Shown here piece by piece: positions 23,893 through 31,875 of a stretch of 39,920 nt of DNA. Numbering within the stretch: position 1 is the stretch's first letter; each line of letters opens with the position of its first letter. Made by a program: the position numbers and the translations under genes. The stretch is from a virus, in the IMG/VR virus record IMGVR_UViG_3300048547_000321, positions 1 to 39,920 of that record. One strand, 5' to 3'. The notes beneath the pieces are model-generated. The model did no database searches and was not told the DNA's origin. It saw only the letters and a list, made by a program, of their open reading frames with translations.

Positions 23893-23976
23893 TTAGTGAG
23901 TTGAAGAGTATTCGCTAGAAAATGTGGATGTATTAGTGTAAAATGAAGTAGTGGTAAATGGAGTGTCTATATCCAT
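23893..23976 (-). CDS. Possible 27-aa peptide gene between tail genes
   Basis: The frame starts with an ATG inside the last codons of the 164-aa gene and reads MDIDTPFTTTSFYTNTSTFS to a stop at 23893. It is rich in Thr, Ser and Tyr, like the tail proteins. The ten-base overlap with the upstream gene and the otherwise unexplained 140-base gap favour it, but a peptide this short could be chance. Confidence 0.3.
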   Translation of the reverse strand: MDIDTPFTTTSFYTNTSTFSSEYSSTH

Positions 23977-24461
23977 GTCCACTTGTCATCTTTAGTGCAA
24001 AATTTTATTTCATATGATAGGGTTGATATGAAAAAATCTCCATCTACTTCGTAATCCGTTCCAGTAGGTCTGATATATTTTACCTCATAGTATTCTAGAG
24101 TCGTATCTGTGAAATTATTTGAGCTTAGTAGCATAGATTCTCTGACCTGCCTTCTTACTTTTTTATGAAATTCTGAAGAAGAAAGACCAGTTGAAGCTAT
24201 TGTTGTATCGTCACTAGCATCGGTAACTATTTTTAATAAAAAGTTTAAAGAATATTGAGAATAATTAAAGTTTCCCAAATCATCTTTAGTGGGAGGATCG
24301 TCAGCACCTTGTAACTCTGCATTTATTTCTATTCTAGGTATAGAAAAATTACCCTGATCTAAAGATGATCCGTATTGTATATCTGCGTAATCAGTTAGAT
24401 ATGTATCTAAAAAAGTTTTAGCAGCAGATTCAAAGTGAGTTTCGAAATCTAATATTTCCAT
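23967..24461 (-). CDS. Putative tail terminator / tail completion protein (164 aa)
   Basis: I start at 24461 (MEILDFETHFESAAKTF) because this ATG lies two bases after the stop of the upstream gene; a longer start would overlap it. The 164-aa protein has an N-terminal helix that ends in a YLTDYADIQYGS-type turn, then beta strands, as in tail terminator proteins (lambda gpU-like fold). The position after the head-tail joining protein and before the tube genes fits. No catalytic motif is seen. Confidence 0.55.
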   Translation of the reverse strand: MEILDFETHFESAAKTFLDTYLTDYADIQYGSSLDQGNFSIPRIEINAELQGADDPPTKDDLGNFNYSQYSLNFLLKIVTDASDDTTIASTGLSSSEFHKKVRRQVRESMLLSSNNFTDTTLEYYEVKYIRPTGTDYEVDGDFFISTLSYEIKFCTKDDKWTWI

Positions 24462-24463
24462 AA

Positions 24464-24805
24464 TTATCTTTGATTTTGAGCAGCGCAATCAAGCCTGCGA
24501 GTTACATTTATTGAATCATCTAAGAAATTCATGACTTTAAATGTAGTAGTGCCATCTGTTAATAACAGACCCTTTTTAGGAAGTGTAGTATATGAATTTT
24601 TATTTATGTAAAATTTAGTATCTATTGTTATTTCTCGACCATCTTCATATATCTCGAAAGTTTCTTCAGCATCCTGCTTACTAGCTAAATATGTCTCAGT
24701 ATTAGTGGGATGCGCTGAACCGCTTGAAGTAACAGCAGTCAGCGAAACTTGTAATTGACTGATTGCGAAGTTCAGATTATCGCTGATTAGATTAGTTAAG
24801 CTCAT
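24464..24805 (-). CDS. Putative head-tail joining protein (113 aa)
   Basis: This 113-aa protein has an N-terminal helix (LISDNLNFAISQLQVSLTAV) followed by beta-rich sequence with ITIDTKFYINKNSY and KGLLLTDG. Small proteins between the capsid gene and the tail terminator gene in lambda-like phages act at the head-tail joint, and this gene is in that slot. It is separated from the capsid gene by a terminator, so its expression is probably lower than capsid. The family is not recognised with certainty. Confidence 0.5.
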   Translation of the reverse strand: MSLTNLISDNLNFAISQLQVSLTAVTSSGSAHPTNTETYLASKQDAEETFEIYEDGREITIDTKFYINKNSYTTLPKKGLLLTDGTTTFKVMNFLDDSINVTRRLDCAAQNQR

Positions 24806-24821
24806 TTACTTATAGGGAGTT

Positions 24822-24858
24822 GTAAATAAAGAAGCCCCACCGATTAAGGTGAGGCTTC
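24822..24858 (-). terminator. Terminator after the major capsid gene
   Basis: On the minus strand GAAGCCTCACC and GGTGGGGCTTC pair fully over 11 bases (one T-G) around a six-base loop, followed by TTTATTTAC. The tail of T residues is interrupted, so partial read-through is likely. This would give high capsid and lower tail expression from one late transcript. Confidence 0.8.
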
Positions 24859-24879
24859 AGTAGGGGAAGTTTAGGGGAA

Positions 24880-25797
24880 CTATGCGCCTGTGATCTTTTC
24901 GCAAGCATTAGCATTAATGATAACTTCATCAACGCTATTGTAAACACGAAGGACATCACTCTTGATTGGCTCATCGCGATATGTTTCAGCTGTGAAAGCA
25001 CCGCCATCAGCAGAGTAAGCGATCGTGCGACCGAAGCCACCATTAGAGAAGTCACCGCCTCCGATTTGACCGACGAAGTATTCTGTATCAGCCCAAATCT
25101 TAGAACGATCTGCAGCAGCACCCTTTGCAGCACTATTGTAGCGAGTTGGAAGGATGATGACTTCTGATACACCAAATGCATCGCGAAGAACTTGACGATT
25201 GGTATATTGACCATTGCCATTGAAGATTCCACGAACGTCATCAGTATTGAGCATTTCATTGAAAAGAGAAAGCTCCATCATGAGAGATAGGTTATCGTAG
25301 AAACCATTTGCGTTAAGACGCTCGACAGCATTTTGAATGTCGATGATTGGCTTAGCTGTTGCAACAGTATCCATAGTTTGAGTTGCAGCAGTTGGATTGA
25401 AACCTGCACCAGTCATAAGAGCAGCAACACGAAGCTCATGACCAACCATGATGTCACGTTGTAGCTTTTGAGCAATGCCACCTGCAGCGTCGCTGATGCC
25501 ATTGTCACTAGCAAGGGAAGCATCTTCATCAGGAAGAACACCTTCTAGTGCATATTGTTGGCAAGCGTATGATTGCTTAGTGTAGTCAAAGTCACGACGA
25601 GCAAAGGCAGAGCCTGAGGAACGAACTTTAGAAGCATTCAAATCGAATTGATCGTCATCGAATACTGGATAGTCACCATTTTTGGTAGGAGCATTTCGGA
25701 TCGGAAGAATTTGAGTTCCTACGAACTTATTTTCTCCAATCTTATTGAGAGCCTCCGAAAGAATCGGATTGAAAGAAGCGGATGTTGATAAAGACAT
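24880..25797 (-). CDS. Major capsid protein (305 aa)
   Basis: This 305-aa protein is placed as the major head protein by order (protease-scaffold, cement protein, capsid, then connector proteins) and by a sequence like the lambda gpE type capsid group. It has an N-terminal helix (LSEALNKIGENKFVGTQILP), a DDQFDLNASKVRSSG segment, and the conserved AGGIAQKLQRDIMVGHELRVA helix near 112-132. The C-terminus (DEVIINANACEKITGA) is strand-rich. It is followed by its own terminator. Confidence 0.8.
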   Translation of the reverse strand: MSLSTSASFNPILSEALNKIGENKFVGTQILPIRNAPTKNGDYPVFDDDQFDLNASKVRSSGSAFARRDFDYTKQSYACQQYALEGVLPDEDASLASDNGISDAAGGIAQKLQRDIMVGHELRVAALMTGAGFNPTAATQTMDTVATAKPIIDIQNAVERLNANGFYDNLSLMMELSLFNEMLNTDDVRGIFNGNGQYTNRQVLRDAFGVSEVIILPTRYNSAAKGAAADRSKIWADTEYFVGQIGGGDFSNGGFGRTIAYSADGGAFTAETYRDEPIKSDVLRVYNSVDEVIINANACEKITGA

Positions 25798-25817
25798 ATT
25801 TACTTATAGGTTAAAGA

Positions 25818-26183
25818 TTATTGGAAGAATGAGATTTCGATGATATCGCCATCAGCAGCAGCAGTATCTAGAGCGATACCGACTTTAGTGCCAGTAGTAA
25901 CGCTAGATGCGATTTTGCCAGAAGCAGCTGTGTAAACAGCATCCCCAGCATCGATACCTTCACTAGCAGTTGCGTAAGCAGTTCCACCGCCATTAACGAG
26001 TGAAATAGTTGTAGCTCCACCATTATCGGCAGAAGTAGTTGTGACGCCAACGAGGGATTCAGTAGCTGAATCGCCAGCCTTTACGACATGACCATCAGCT
26101 TCTACTTTTACTAGAAGATAAGACGAGAGAGCCTCACCAGCGACGAACGTACGTTGAGAGTTTTGAACAATAGTTGCGGACAT
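25818..26183 (-). CDS. Capsid decoration (cement) protein, DUF2190-like (121 aa)
   Basis: This 121-aa protein is small, Ala/Gly/Thr/Val-rich and almost all beta. Motifs LLVKVEADGHVVKAGD (near 23-38), VGVTT, DAGDAVYTAASGKI and GIALDTAAADGDIIEISF match DUF2190 capsid cement proteins. These sit on capsid three-fold axes and stabilise the head. Its position just upstream of the capsid gene fits lambda gpD. The ATG follows an A/T-rich ACCTATAAAATATC leader without Shine-Dalgarno. Confidence 0.8.
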   Translation of the reverse strand: MSATIVQNSQRTFVAGEALSSYLLVKVEADGHVVKAGDSATESLVGVTTTSADNGGATTISLVNGGGTAYATASEGIDAGDAVYTAASGKIASSVTTGTKVGIALDTAAADGDIIEISFFQ

Positions 26184-26202
26184 AATAATGATATTTTATA
26201 GG

Positions 26203-27738
26203 TTATAGTTGGAATAGTTCAGGACGCTCCTTACCCAATTGCAAGGTAGCGGAAAATTCAGAAATATTATTTTCTTTAGCGAATTGAGAAATGATTTTAG
26301 AACGAGAAACTTTTGATGGAGAATAATCTTCAGAATCAGTAGCTTTAGCGAAAGAAGCACCTGAGCCTTTGATTAGTTTTTCGAGAGATTCTACCTTTAC
26401 CGAAAGTTCAGATGCAGTAATAGAAACAGTTTCTTTTTCGTCGGAAACAGTTTTCATTTCTTCATCTTTATATTCTAGTTCCTTATCAGTAGATTCGATT
26501 TTTTCTTTTAGAGAAGCGATTTCCTCTTTAGCATCTTCGAGTTCCTTTTTGAGTTTAGCCACATCGTCTTCACCTTCATCAGAAGCTTCAACTTCAACTT
26601 CATCTTCATCTTCAGCGTCACCTTCAGCAGCAGCTTTAGGTTCATCTTCATCTTCAGAAGCAGCTTTAGGTTTAGCTTCATCTTCAACTTCAGGTTTAGC
26701 TAGTTGGATTTGCAAGGCTTCAGCTTCAGCTTCAGCGTCAGCTACCTTTACGGAAAGCTGATGGTTATCCTCTGAAAGTTGAGCTTTGTCAGCTTCCAGA
26801 GATTGATTTAGTTCTAATAGTTCAGCTTTAGTCATCTTATACACGGGTTTAGTGTCAATTTTATCAAACAGCCCACGCTGATTTGCAGCAGGCTGATCTA
26901 CGAAGTCAGCACTAGATACCTCCTCAACGCGAATGGAAGGGAAGGCAAATAGTGCATCATCAGGTTTATCGTCAGTATCTACATCGCCTACATTAGTAGC
27001 CCATGTGGAATCTGCGGAGAATACGATAGATAGTCCGAACTTTTCAGGCATTTTTTCTGCCAGTTCAAACAATCTGTTAAATTTTCGAGTGTCATCTTCA
27101 CGAAAGGAGTCGAACGCTTGGAAATCTCCAAGGATTCTGTCATCTTCTACTCTGAAATTAGTGAAGATTCCGATTTCCCTAGTTAGCCTATCTTCAAATA
27201 ATGCACCTCTATGGGTGATATAAGCAGGCAACTTAGTTCCTTCTAGTTCATCAATGATGGTTTCTAGAGATTTTTGATCTACATACAAACCATGTCCCAA
27301 GGCAGGACCAACTGAGATTAGGGATACGCTATCCATAGTGCCATTTTCACGGCTGATCTGAGCATCCTCAGTATTGTTGATTGCAAAAGCGAATTGTTTG
27401 TTCATTCTATTTTTCTTTTTATTGTCAATTTGATCTAGTTTCTTAATAGCCCATTCCACGCCTGAGGTTCCTCCCCATGCGTCCCACATAAGACCTCCGC
27501 ATCCTTTGTCGTATGGAACATCTTTATGCTGTTGATGGCGTTTAAACGATGCCATGCGAGCAATAGTATCACGACTGATTTTTTGACGTTTAGCTAATTG
27601 ATTAGCCCTAGTCCATCCTACAGGAGTTCCGCATTTATTATCGGCATTATCAGCTTTATACTTTAATGCACGTTTTGCATTGTTACTAGCCGATGTTGGA
27701 TAATCGTTATAAGTTTCAAATTGATGATGATTCGCCAT
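26203..27738 (-). CDS. Prohead protease-scaffold fusion with extra N-terminal domain (511 aa)
   Basis: Residues about 1-105 form a separate domain (AKRALKYKADN, GWTRANQLAKRQKISRDTI, GCGGLMWDAWGGTSGVEWA) that I have seen joined to phage head proteases. Residues about 112-300 are protease-like, with VGPALGHGLYVDQKSL, PAYITHRG (candidate catalytic His) and FGLSIVFSA (candidate Ser). From about 310 the protein is a long Glu/Asp/Ala-rich coiled coil with an acidic repeat (365-400), as in scaffolds. An internal ATG at residue 112 could give a shorter form. The start overlaps the portal gene by 23 bases. Confidence 0.65.
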   Translation of the reverse strand: MANHHQFETYNDYPTSASNNAKRALKYKADNADNKCGTPVGWTRANQLAKRQKISRDTIARMASFKRHQQHKDVPYDKGCGGLMWDAWGGTSGVEWAIKKLDQIDNKKKNRMNKQFAFAINNTEDAQISRENGTMDSVSLISVGPALGHGLYVDQKSLETIIDELEGTKLPAYITHRGALFEDRLTREIGIFTNFRVEDDRILGDFQAFDSFREDDTRKFNRLFELAEKMPEKFGLSIVFSADSTWATNVGDVDTDDKPDDALFAFPSIRVEEVSSADFVDQPAANQRGLFDKIDTKPVYKMTKAELLELNQSLEADKAQLSEDNHQLSVKVADAEAEAEALQIQLAKPEVEDEAKPKAASEDEDEPKAAAEGDAEDEDEVEVEASDEGEDDVAKLKKELEDAKEEIASLKEKIESTDKELEYKDEEMKTVSDEKETVSITASELSVKVESLEKLIKGSGASFAKATDSEDYSPSKVSRSKIISQFAKENNISEFSATLQLGKERPELFQL

Positions 27739-29176
27739 TTAATACTTCTGAATAGTTTCCACTTAAAGATGTAGGGAAAGGGTTAATCAATTCTTTCCAG
27801 TCAAGACCTGACTCCTCAGCGATTTGTTTAGCCTTCATGATATTTTGAGCTTTGCGCCTTAGAACATCTTCAGCTGTATAGCCAAAGGGAGCTGTGATGT
27901 CATCTAGTGACATTGCACCTGCTCTAAAATATTCCATGTCAGCTTTTACTTGAGCAGCCCTGTTTATCCATCTGAAAGCAGGACGTTGCCACCTTACCTT
28001 GAACGGACTTTCAGCAGAGCCTACCTGTATTTCCCCTGAAGCTATTTTTTGGGAGAGCCAGCGACGGTATAGAGTCTCCATGACCCTAATCAAATCACTT
28101 TGGTAACTCTCGACAGTTTGTTGATATTGAAGAACAACACCCTGAGAGGCAGAGAAGCTAGAACCGCCAATCTCCATCATTAAAAATTCTAGTGGTATGC
28201 CTACTGCACTACCAACTTTGCGAAGAAGGTAACTTACCCATTGAATACCATCTACATTAGGACGACCACCGCCATCAATAACGCTAATATCTTCACCAGC
28301 TTCAAGATAGTGGAAACGACCAGGTTCAAACTGCTCTAAATTGCCTAAATCATCCTGTTCAGATGCTTCGAGTCTATTTTGTAACTCGAACTCATAAGAG
28401 TTTTCACGTTTTATTGCGACAGACAAAGATGCAGAAACTTTTGCAGCAATCATCTCTACTCTATCGTATTCATCACAATCTTGAAGAGTATTTAAAACAG
28501 GAGCTAATTCAGGGATGCCTCGATATTGAACAGGTCTTATTCTCTTGAGAAAAGGTATGAAATCGCGTGAAGGAATTAAATTTTGATCGCGAACTATTCC
28601 TGATATTCTATTACCAACTACATAACCAATCGGACGACCTAAATCATCAACTCTAACTCCATTTTGATATTCTGAAGATTCATCATTAGTAGAGCATCCT
28701 GATGGATTTGATATGCGAGAGCCATCAACGAATTGAACCTCTTGATTTCCGACTATTAAACCGCAGTCACCATAAAACAACAACGAATCAATCATTTGTT
28801 GCTGAAGGTCACGCATATTCATAGTCTTAGTGACTTCAGGAGATTTTGAAAAATCATCCCAGCATTGTTCGATTTCAGAATCTAAATCACTATTTCCAGT
28901 TACAGGTTGAGGGATGATGCCACGACCAACAATGTCAGCTTTTCTTAATCTTGACAGCGAAGCTACTATTGGATTATTGCGCCTGAGATTAAGACAGGCA
29001 GAAACGAGGTGATCTCTGTCATAGTTTCTGAGTTCGATTTCTTCACTACGAATTGGATCGTTACCTCTAGTTGCGCGATAGCGTGTATTTTTTACAGCGT
29101 CATAGCCTTTGAACGCTTGCCAAAATTGACGACTAGCAAAAGCTAGCTTGGATGTAGTTTTAGTTTTTTTAGCCAT
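27716..29176 (-). CDS. Portal protein, lambda gpB-like (486 aa)
   Basis: I start at 29176 (MAKKTKTTSK) because this ATG overlaps the end of the gpW-like gene (ATGGCTAA); an earlier start would add 11 residues inside it. The 486-aa protein has the lambda-type portal order: NPIVASLSRLRKADIVGRG (near 69-87), RDLQQQMIDSLLFYGD (near 125-140), GRPIGYVVG, and a C-terminal FLMMEIGGSSFSAS then WLSQKIASGEI. It forms the dodecameric ring through which DNA enters. Confidence 0.8.
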   Translation of the reverse strand: MAKKTKTTSKLAFASRQFWQAFKGYDAVKNTRYRATRGNDPIRSEEIELRNYDRDHLVSACLNLRRNNPIVASLSRLRKADIVGRGIIPQPVTGNSDLDSEIEQCWDDFSKSPEVTKTMNMRDLQQQMIDSLLFYGDCGLIVGNQEVQFVDGSRISNPSGCSTNDESSEYQNGVRVDDLGRPIGYVVGNRISGIVRDQNLIPSRDFIPFLKRIRPVQYRGIPELAPVLNTLQDCDEYDRVEMIAAKVSASLSVAIKRENSYEFELQNRLEASEQDDLGNLEQFEPGRFHYLEAGEDISVIDGGGRPNVDGIQWVSYLLRKVGSAVGIPLEFLMMEIGGSSFSASQGVVLQYQQTVESYQSDLIRVMETLYRRWLSQKIASGEIQVGSAESPFKVRWQRPAFRWINRAAQVKADMEYFRAGAMSLDDITAPFGYTAEDVLRRKAQNIMKAKQIAEESGLDWKELINPFPTSLSGNYSEVLNGESSSI

Positions 29177-29411
29177 TAAAGTTTCTGAGAGTAATTCGAT
29201 TTCTGCCACGCATACCTAGAGTTCTATCTTTCAAAGCGATTAGTTTGTCAAGTTTTTGAACTTGATCAATTAAATTCCCTACGTCAGCGAGCGAAAATGT
29301 TTGATCTCCGATACTGTAACTTGTAACACCCTCCTCAGCTAATTTATTTATAGCGGTAAGTAGTTTGTCACGGATTTGAACGAGTTGAGCTGTTGTAGTC
29401 GTAGATGCCAT
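29169..29411 (-). CDS. gpW-like head-tail joining protein (80 aa)
   Basis: I start at 29411 (MASTTTTAQLVQIRDKLL), since a longer reading would run through the terminator hairpin upstream. The 80-aa product has a helix, then SYSIGDQTFSLADVGNLIDQV (near 31-51) and a second helix. This is the gpW pattern of small connector proteins next to the portal gene in lambda-like phages. It closes the lower neck after packaging. TTGACA lies 16 bases upstream but has no matching -10. Confidence 0.7.
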   Translation of the reverse strand: MASTTTTAQLVQIRDKLLTAINKLAEEGVTSYSIGDQTFSLADVGNLIDQVQKLDKLIALKDRTLGMRGRNRITLRNFNG

Positions 29412-29441
29412 CAAATACAACTCACCTGTCAATCTAGGCAC

Positions 29442-29465
29442 AAAAAAAACCTCCCAGAAGGGAGG
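29442..29465 (-). terminator. Strong bidirectional terminator before the gpW-like gene
   Basis: Six-base arms CCTCCC and GGGAGG pair around TTCT and are followed by eight T residues on the minus strand. The plus strand is followed by CTTGA and nine T residues. The position right after the 104-aa early-type gene insulates the head genes from cassette transcription. Confidence 0.9.
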
Positions 29466-29482
29466 CTTGATTTTTTTTTCTC

Positions 29483-29797
29483 TTAGAGGGATTCGATAAT
29501 CCCAAGTGGAGTTTCCTGCCAATTATTATTTAAACGACTGACGTATTCCTCGACTGTGATCGAGGAGTTGCAAAGAACTTTGATGAAACGATTCTTTTCA
29601 GCAACTTTGCGACCATACTTGAAACGAGCGATGAACTCACTTTTGTTCACTCCGACGCGACTTGGATGGCAATCAGGATGTGTATCCTCCCAGTTTACTG
29701 AGTCATTGTGGCGACCTTCATACATGAGATACATGCCATCCCAGCTGAAGTCATTAGAGTTGAAGAATGTTCCTGATTTAGTAGTAGTGTTTTTCAT
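29483..29797 (-). CDS. Hypothetical early-type protein (104 aa)
   Basis: I start at 29797 (MKNTTTKSGTFFNSND), directly after the leader ACTACTAAACTACTAAAAAA and TACTACT; an upstream in-frame ATG would read the leader. The 104-aa protein has an SWDGMYLMYEGRHND and a HPDCHPSRVGVNKSEF segment with Cys and His residues that do not make a standard zinc site, and a C-terminal helix. No family is recognised. It has its own promoter at 29850-29877 and ends at a terminator. Confidence 0.6.
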   Translation of the reverse strand: MKNTTTKSGTFFNSNDFSWDGMYLMYEGRHNDSVNWEDTHPDCHPSRVGVNKSEFIARFKYGRKVAEKNRFIKVLCNSSITVEEYVSRLNNNWQETPLGIIESL

Positions 29798-29849
29798 AGT
29801 AGTATTTTTTAGTAGTTTAGTAGTATCACCCATCGTTGAGCTTATATTT

Positions 29850-29877
29850 ACTATGGCTGATAAAAAAACAAAAGCAA
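29850..29877 (-). promoter_or_regulatory. Early-type promoter, cassette unit 2 (104-aa gene)
   Basis: On the minus strand TTGCTT (29877-29872), 16 bases, CATAGT (29855-29850). Phased A-runs with GTT and GTTT fill 29878-29910. Sequence from CAGCCATAGT through the leader to the ATG nearly repeats the promoter at 31848-31875, so one is a duplicate of the other. Confidence 0.6.
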
Positions 29878-29932
29878 ACTTTTTTTAACTTTTTTTAAAC
29901 TTTTTTTTCTCACCTGCATTATGTGTAAATAG

Positions 29933-29968
29933 AAAAGCTCACATCCCCCTACTAAAAAGGATGTGAGC
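29933..29968 (-). terminator. Terminator after the 172-aa gene
   Basis: On the minus strand GCTCACATCC and GGATGTGAGC pair over ten bases around an A/T/G loop, followed by TTTTCTATTT. It starts 21 bases after the stop codon and sits immediately upstream of the A-tracts of the next promoter. Confidence 0.85.
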
Positions 29969-29989
29969 AACTACTATTTTTACTACTAT

Positions 29990-30508
29990 CTAGTAGACGG
30001 TAAGCCACTCAGGCTTATTTTTTTTCCATCTACCGAAAGTTTTATCATGACGATAGTATGAACGATACTGCTCAACAGGGTCAAGGCAAGAAAAATTTTT
30101 ATCTTCAGACCTGCATTTTGCGTCTGGACTGATAGCTACGCTGAACTCCTCAAGCTCACCTTCAGGGATTGCACCTGCCAAGTCATAAAGAGTCCCCATC
30201 TGAGATTCGCAGAAGTGATGCTTACCGAAACGTTCAGTATACTCTATGCACAGTCTGAACATGTGCTGAGTTACCCAATAGTAGTTGGAGCGATTATTGC
30301 CAGCCCACTTGGTAGATGGGTGATGGTGATAGCCTCCGCGAGCAGGAGTTCCTGCTTTAGTCAGAGGCATGTCACTTTCCTTGACTCCCCATCTGATGGC
30401 AGCTGAGGAGAGGATTTGTGAGCTTTCTAGGATCATCTTAACTACATGCTGATCACAAAGATGTTTAGCAGCAATGCAGGGATTAGGGTCTATAGCGAAT
30501 ATATTCAT
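29990..30508 (-). CDS. Phage DUF protein resembling pyrimidine-dimer glycosylase-like family (172 aa)
   Basis: I start at 30508 (MNIFAIDPNPCIAAKHLCDQ), after the leader AACCTATACTACT. The 172-aa protein opens with a motif shared by many uncharacterised phage proteins (NIFxxDxxPxxAAxxxCDxHVVKM), sometimes annotated as pyrimidine dimer DNA glycosylase-like. His and Cys residues continue at GGYHHHPSTKW and KHHFCESQ. A nucleic-acid role is possible but is not shown by catalytic residues I can name. It is the last gene of cassette unit 1. Confidence 0.5.
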   Translation of the reverse strand: MNIFAIDPNPCIAAKHLCDQHVVKMILESSQILSSAAIRWGVKESDMPLTKAGTPARGGYHHHPSTKWAGNNRSNYYWVTQHMFRLCIEYTERFGKHHFCESQMGTLYDLAGAIPEGELEEFSVAISPDAKCRSEDKNFSCLDPVEQYRSYYRHDKTFGRWKKNKPEWLTVY

Positions 30509-30527
30509 AGTAGTATAGGTTAGTAGT

Positions 30528-31355
30528 TTAGGCAATGAAAGTTGGACGTTTGAAAAAGGCAAACTTTTTATCGTCGCGAGATGGTGTAAATCCAGCCTTG
30601 ATGCGGATAGTCTTAGGCTCATCTGCATCGATCCATTTCTGAGGAGCAGAACCCCAGCATTTGCGACCATCAGCAAGTTCGATGAGTAGCTTCAAAGAAC
30701 TACCCCAGTCAGAATCCTTCCATTTGGCAGATAGAACTTGACCTTCGATCTCTTGACGACCTTCAGTCCAGTCAGGAGCGTTAGCTTTTTTAGCCTCACG
30801 CTCAGCCTTGCGAGCCTCATACTCATCATGCTGACTAACGAGCCTGCGAGCGAAAGCGATCTGCTTACGAGAGAGACTGAAATATTTGTTGAGCTTGTTA
30901 AGCATGTCACGAATGATGACATCCTTATCCTGATTTTCGATAAGGAACTCCCCAACGATTTTCCAACGCCAGTTAGCTTTCATGAGCGAGCGAAGGCGAG
31001 CGAGGTGTATGCGATTTGCGATATGCTCGATTTGGATTGCGTCAGCCGATTCGAACTGAAGGCGATCTACGCAAGTAGGACCAATGACAACTAGCTCACC
31101 GCTAGTGTGACGGTATAAGGAACCATGCTTTAGGTGAGTGCCACAATGAGTGCATTGATCACAGTTGTAGCCATTGGATTCTAGCTCATCATTGTAGGCA
31201 GAGTCGATAGGATCGTCAGCCTCACCATAGTATGTTCCTTCGATATGGTCGTAAGCCTCATTCATGCGATGATCGAAGGAATCAACGAAAGTGTAGGACT
31301 TAGGGTCGAAGCCACCTGATAGGCGATGTTTTGAGATTTTAGCAGTAGTATTCAT
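30528..31355 (-). CDS. Zinc-finger protein of unknown function (275 aa)
   Basis: This 275-aa protein has a zinc ribbon-like motif near residues 69-98 (CDQCTHCGTHL ... RH ... GPTCVDRL). A long charged helix follows (DEYEARKAEREAKKANA), then a beta-rich C-terminal domain with GQVLSAKWKDSDWGSSLKLL. The layout is common in phage and plasmid proteins of unknown role and suggests nucleic-acid binding. The leader CCTACTAAATCCTACTACTATG precedes it, and a hairpin at 31386-31410 separates it from the first cassette gene. Confidence 0.6.
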   Translation of the reverse strand: MNTTAKISKHRLSGGFDPKSYTFVDSFDHRMNEAYDHIEGTYYGEADDPIDSAYNDELESNGYNCDQCTHCGTHLKHGSLYRHTSGELVVIGPTCVDRLQFESADAIQIEHIANRIHLARLRSLMKANWRWKIVGEFLIENQDKDVIIRDMLNKLNKYFSLSRKQIAFARRLVSQHDEYEARKAEREAKKANAPDWTEGRQEIEGQVLSAKWKDSDWGSSLKLLIELADGRKCWGSAPQKWIDADEPKTIRIKAGFTPSRDDKKFAFFKRPTFIA

Positions 31356-31385
31356 AGTAGTAGGATTTAGTAGGTTGAAATGGTA

Positions 31386-31410
31386 GCCTCCCCACGCTGT
31401 GTGAGGAGGC
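31386..31410 (-). other. GC-rich hairpin between cassette genes
   Basis: On the minus strand GCCTCCTCAC and GTGGGGAGGC pair over ten bases (one T-G) around a five-base loop, with no T-run after it. On the plus strand it is followed by TGATTTTTTA. It is more likely an RNA processing site for the minus-strand message than a terminator. It resembles the hairpin at 6889-6913. Confidence 0.5.
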
Positions 31411-31417
31411 TGATTTT

Positions 31418-31795
31418 TTATATGTTCAGGACGTAGAAACTTTTGTCGCGATTTCCAACACTAGAAATGAGCTTTCGATTTTTATCATTGTTAGGAATCG
31501 ATTGAATATTACATAGCTCGTCATCAATCATCCAAGTGATTAGGGTTGTATTACTGATGCAACCGCCACCAGCTTCGAACTTATTAAGAAGTCTGATGTC
31601 GCATTGAAATGTGTAAAGGACTTCTTTACGACCGCAGTATTCGATAACTAAGAACTCTTGAACAGCAGCTCGTTTTTTAACATCTTCGACTTCTTTATCG
31701 AAAACAGCAGGGTTGAATCCGCGATTAAGACCGCCAGCTTCAGCGATTGCATCTTCGAGGTTATTGTGACGAGAGAGGATTGTGATGTTTTTCAT
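31418..31795 (-). CDS. Hypothetical early-type protein (125 aa)
   Basis: I start at 31795 (MKNITILSRHNNLEDAIAEA), directly after the leader and its TACTACT; longer readings run through the promoter. The 125-aa product has a first helix, KKRAAVQEFLVIEYCGRKEV strands, and a C-terminal SVGNRDKSFYVLNI strand. No family is recognised. It is the first gene of cassette unit 1, behind the promoter at 31848-31875. Confidence 0.6.
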   Translation of the reverse strand: MKNITILSRHNNLEDAIAEAGGLNRGFNPAVFDKEVEDVKKRAAVQEFLVIEYCGRKEVLYTFQCDIRLLNKFEAGGGCISNTTLITWMIDDELCNIQSIPNNDKNRKLISSVGNRDKSFYVLNI

Positions 31796-31847
31796 AGTAG
31801 TATTTTTTAGTAGTTTAGTAGTGTCACTCATCGCTGAGCTTATATTC

Positions 31848-31875
31848 ACTATGGCTGAGTGTAACCATAAAGCAA
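31848..31875 (-). promoter_or_regulatory. Early-type promoter, cassette unit 1
   Basis: On the minus strand TTGCTT (31875-31870), 16 bases, CATAGT (31853-31848), then GAATATAAGCTCAGCGATG and the leader. A-runs with GTTT fill 31878-31908 and reach the terL stop codon, so the promoter was placed tightly against terL. It is nearly the same as the promoter at 29850-29877. Confidence 0.6.

Noticed and set aside
26369-26761. Plus-strand Ser-rich frame of 130 aa opposite the scaffold part
   Set aside because: It is the complement of the Glu/Asp/Ala-rich coiled coil and has no independent signal.
31386-31410. Intrinsic terminator on the minus strand
   Set aside because: The T-run is only on the plus strand side, where no genes run. 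Called a hairpin instead.
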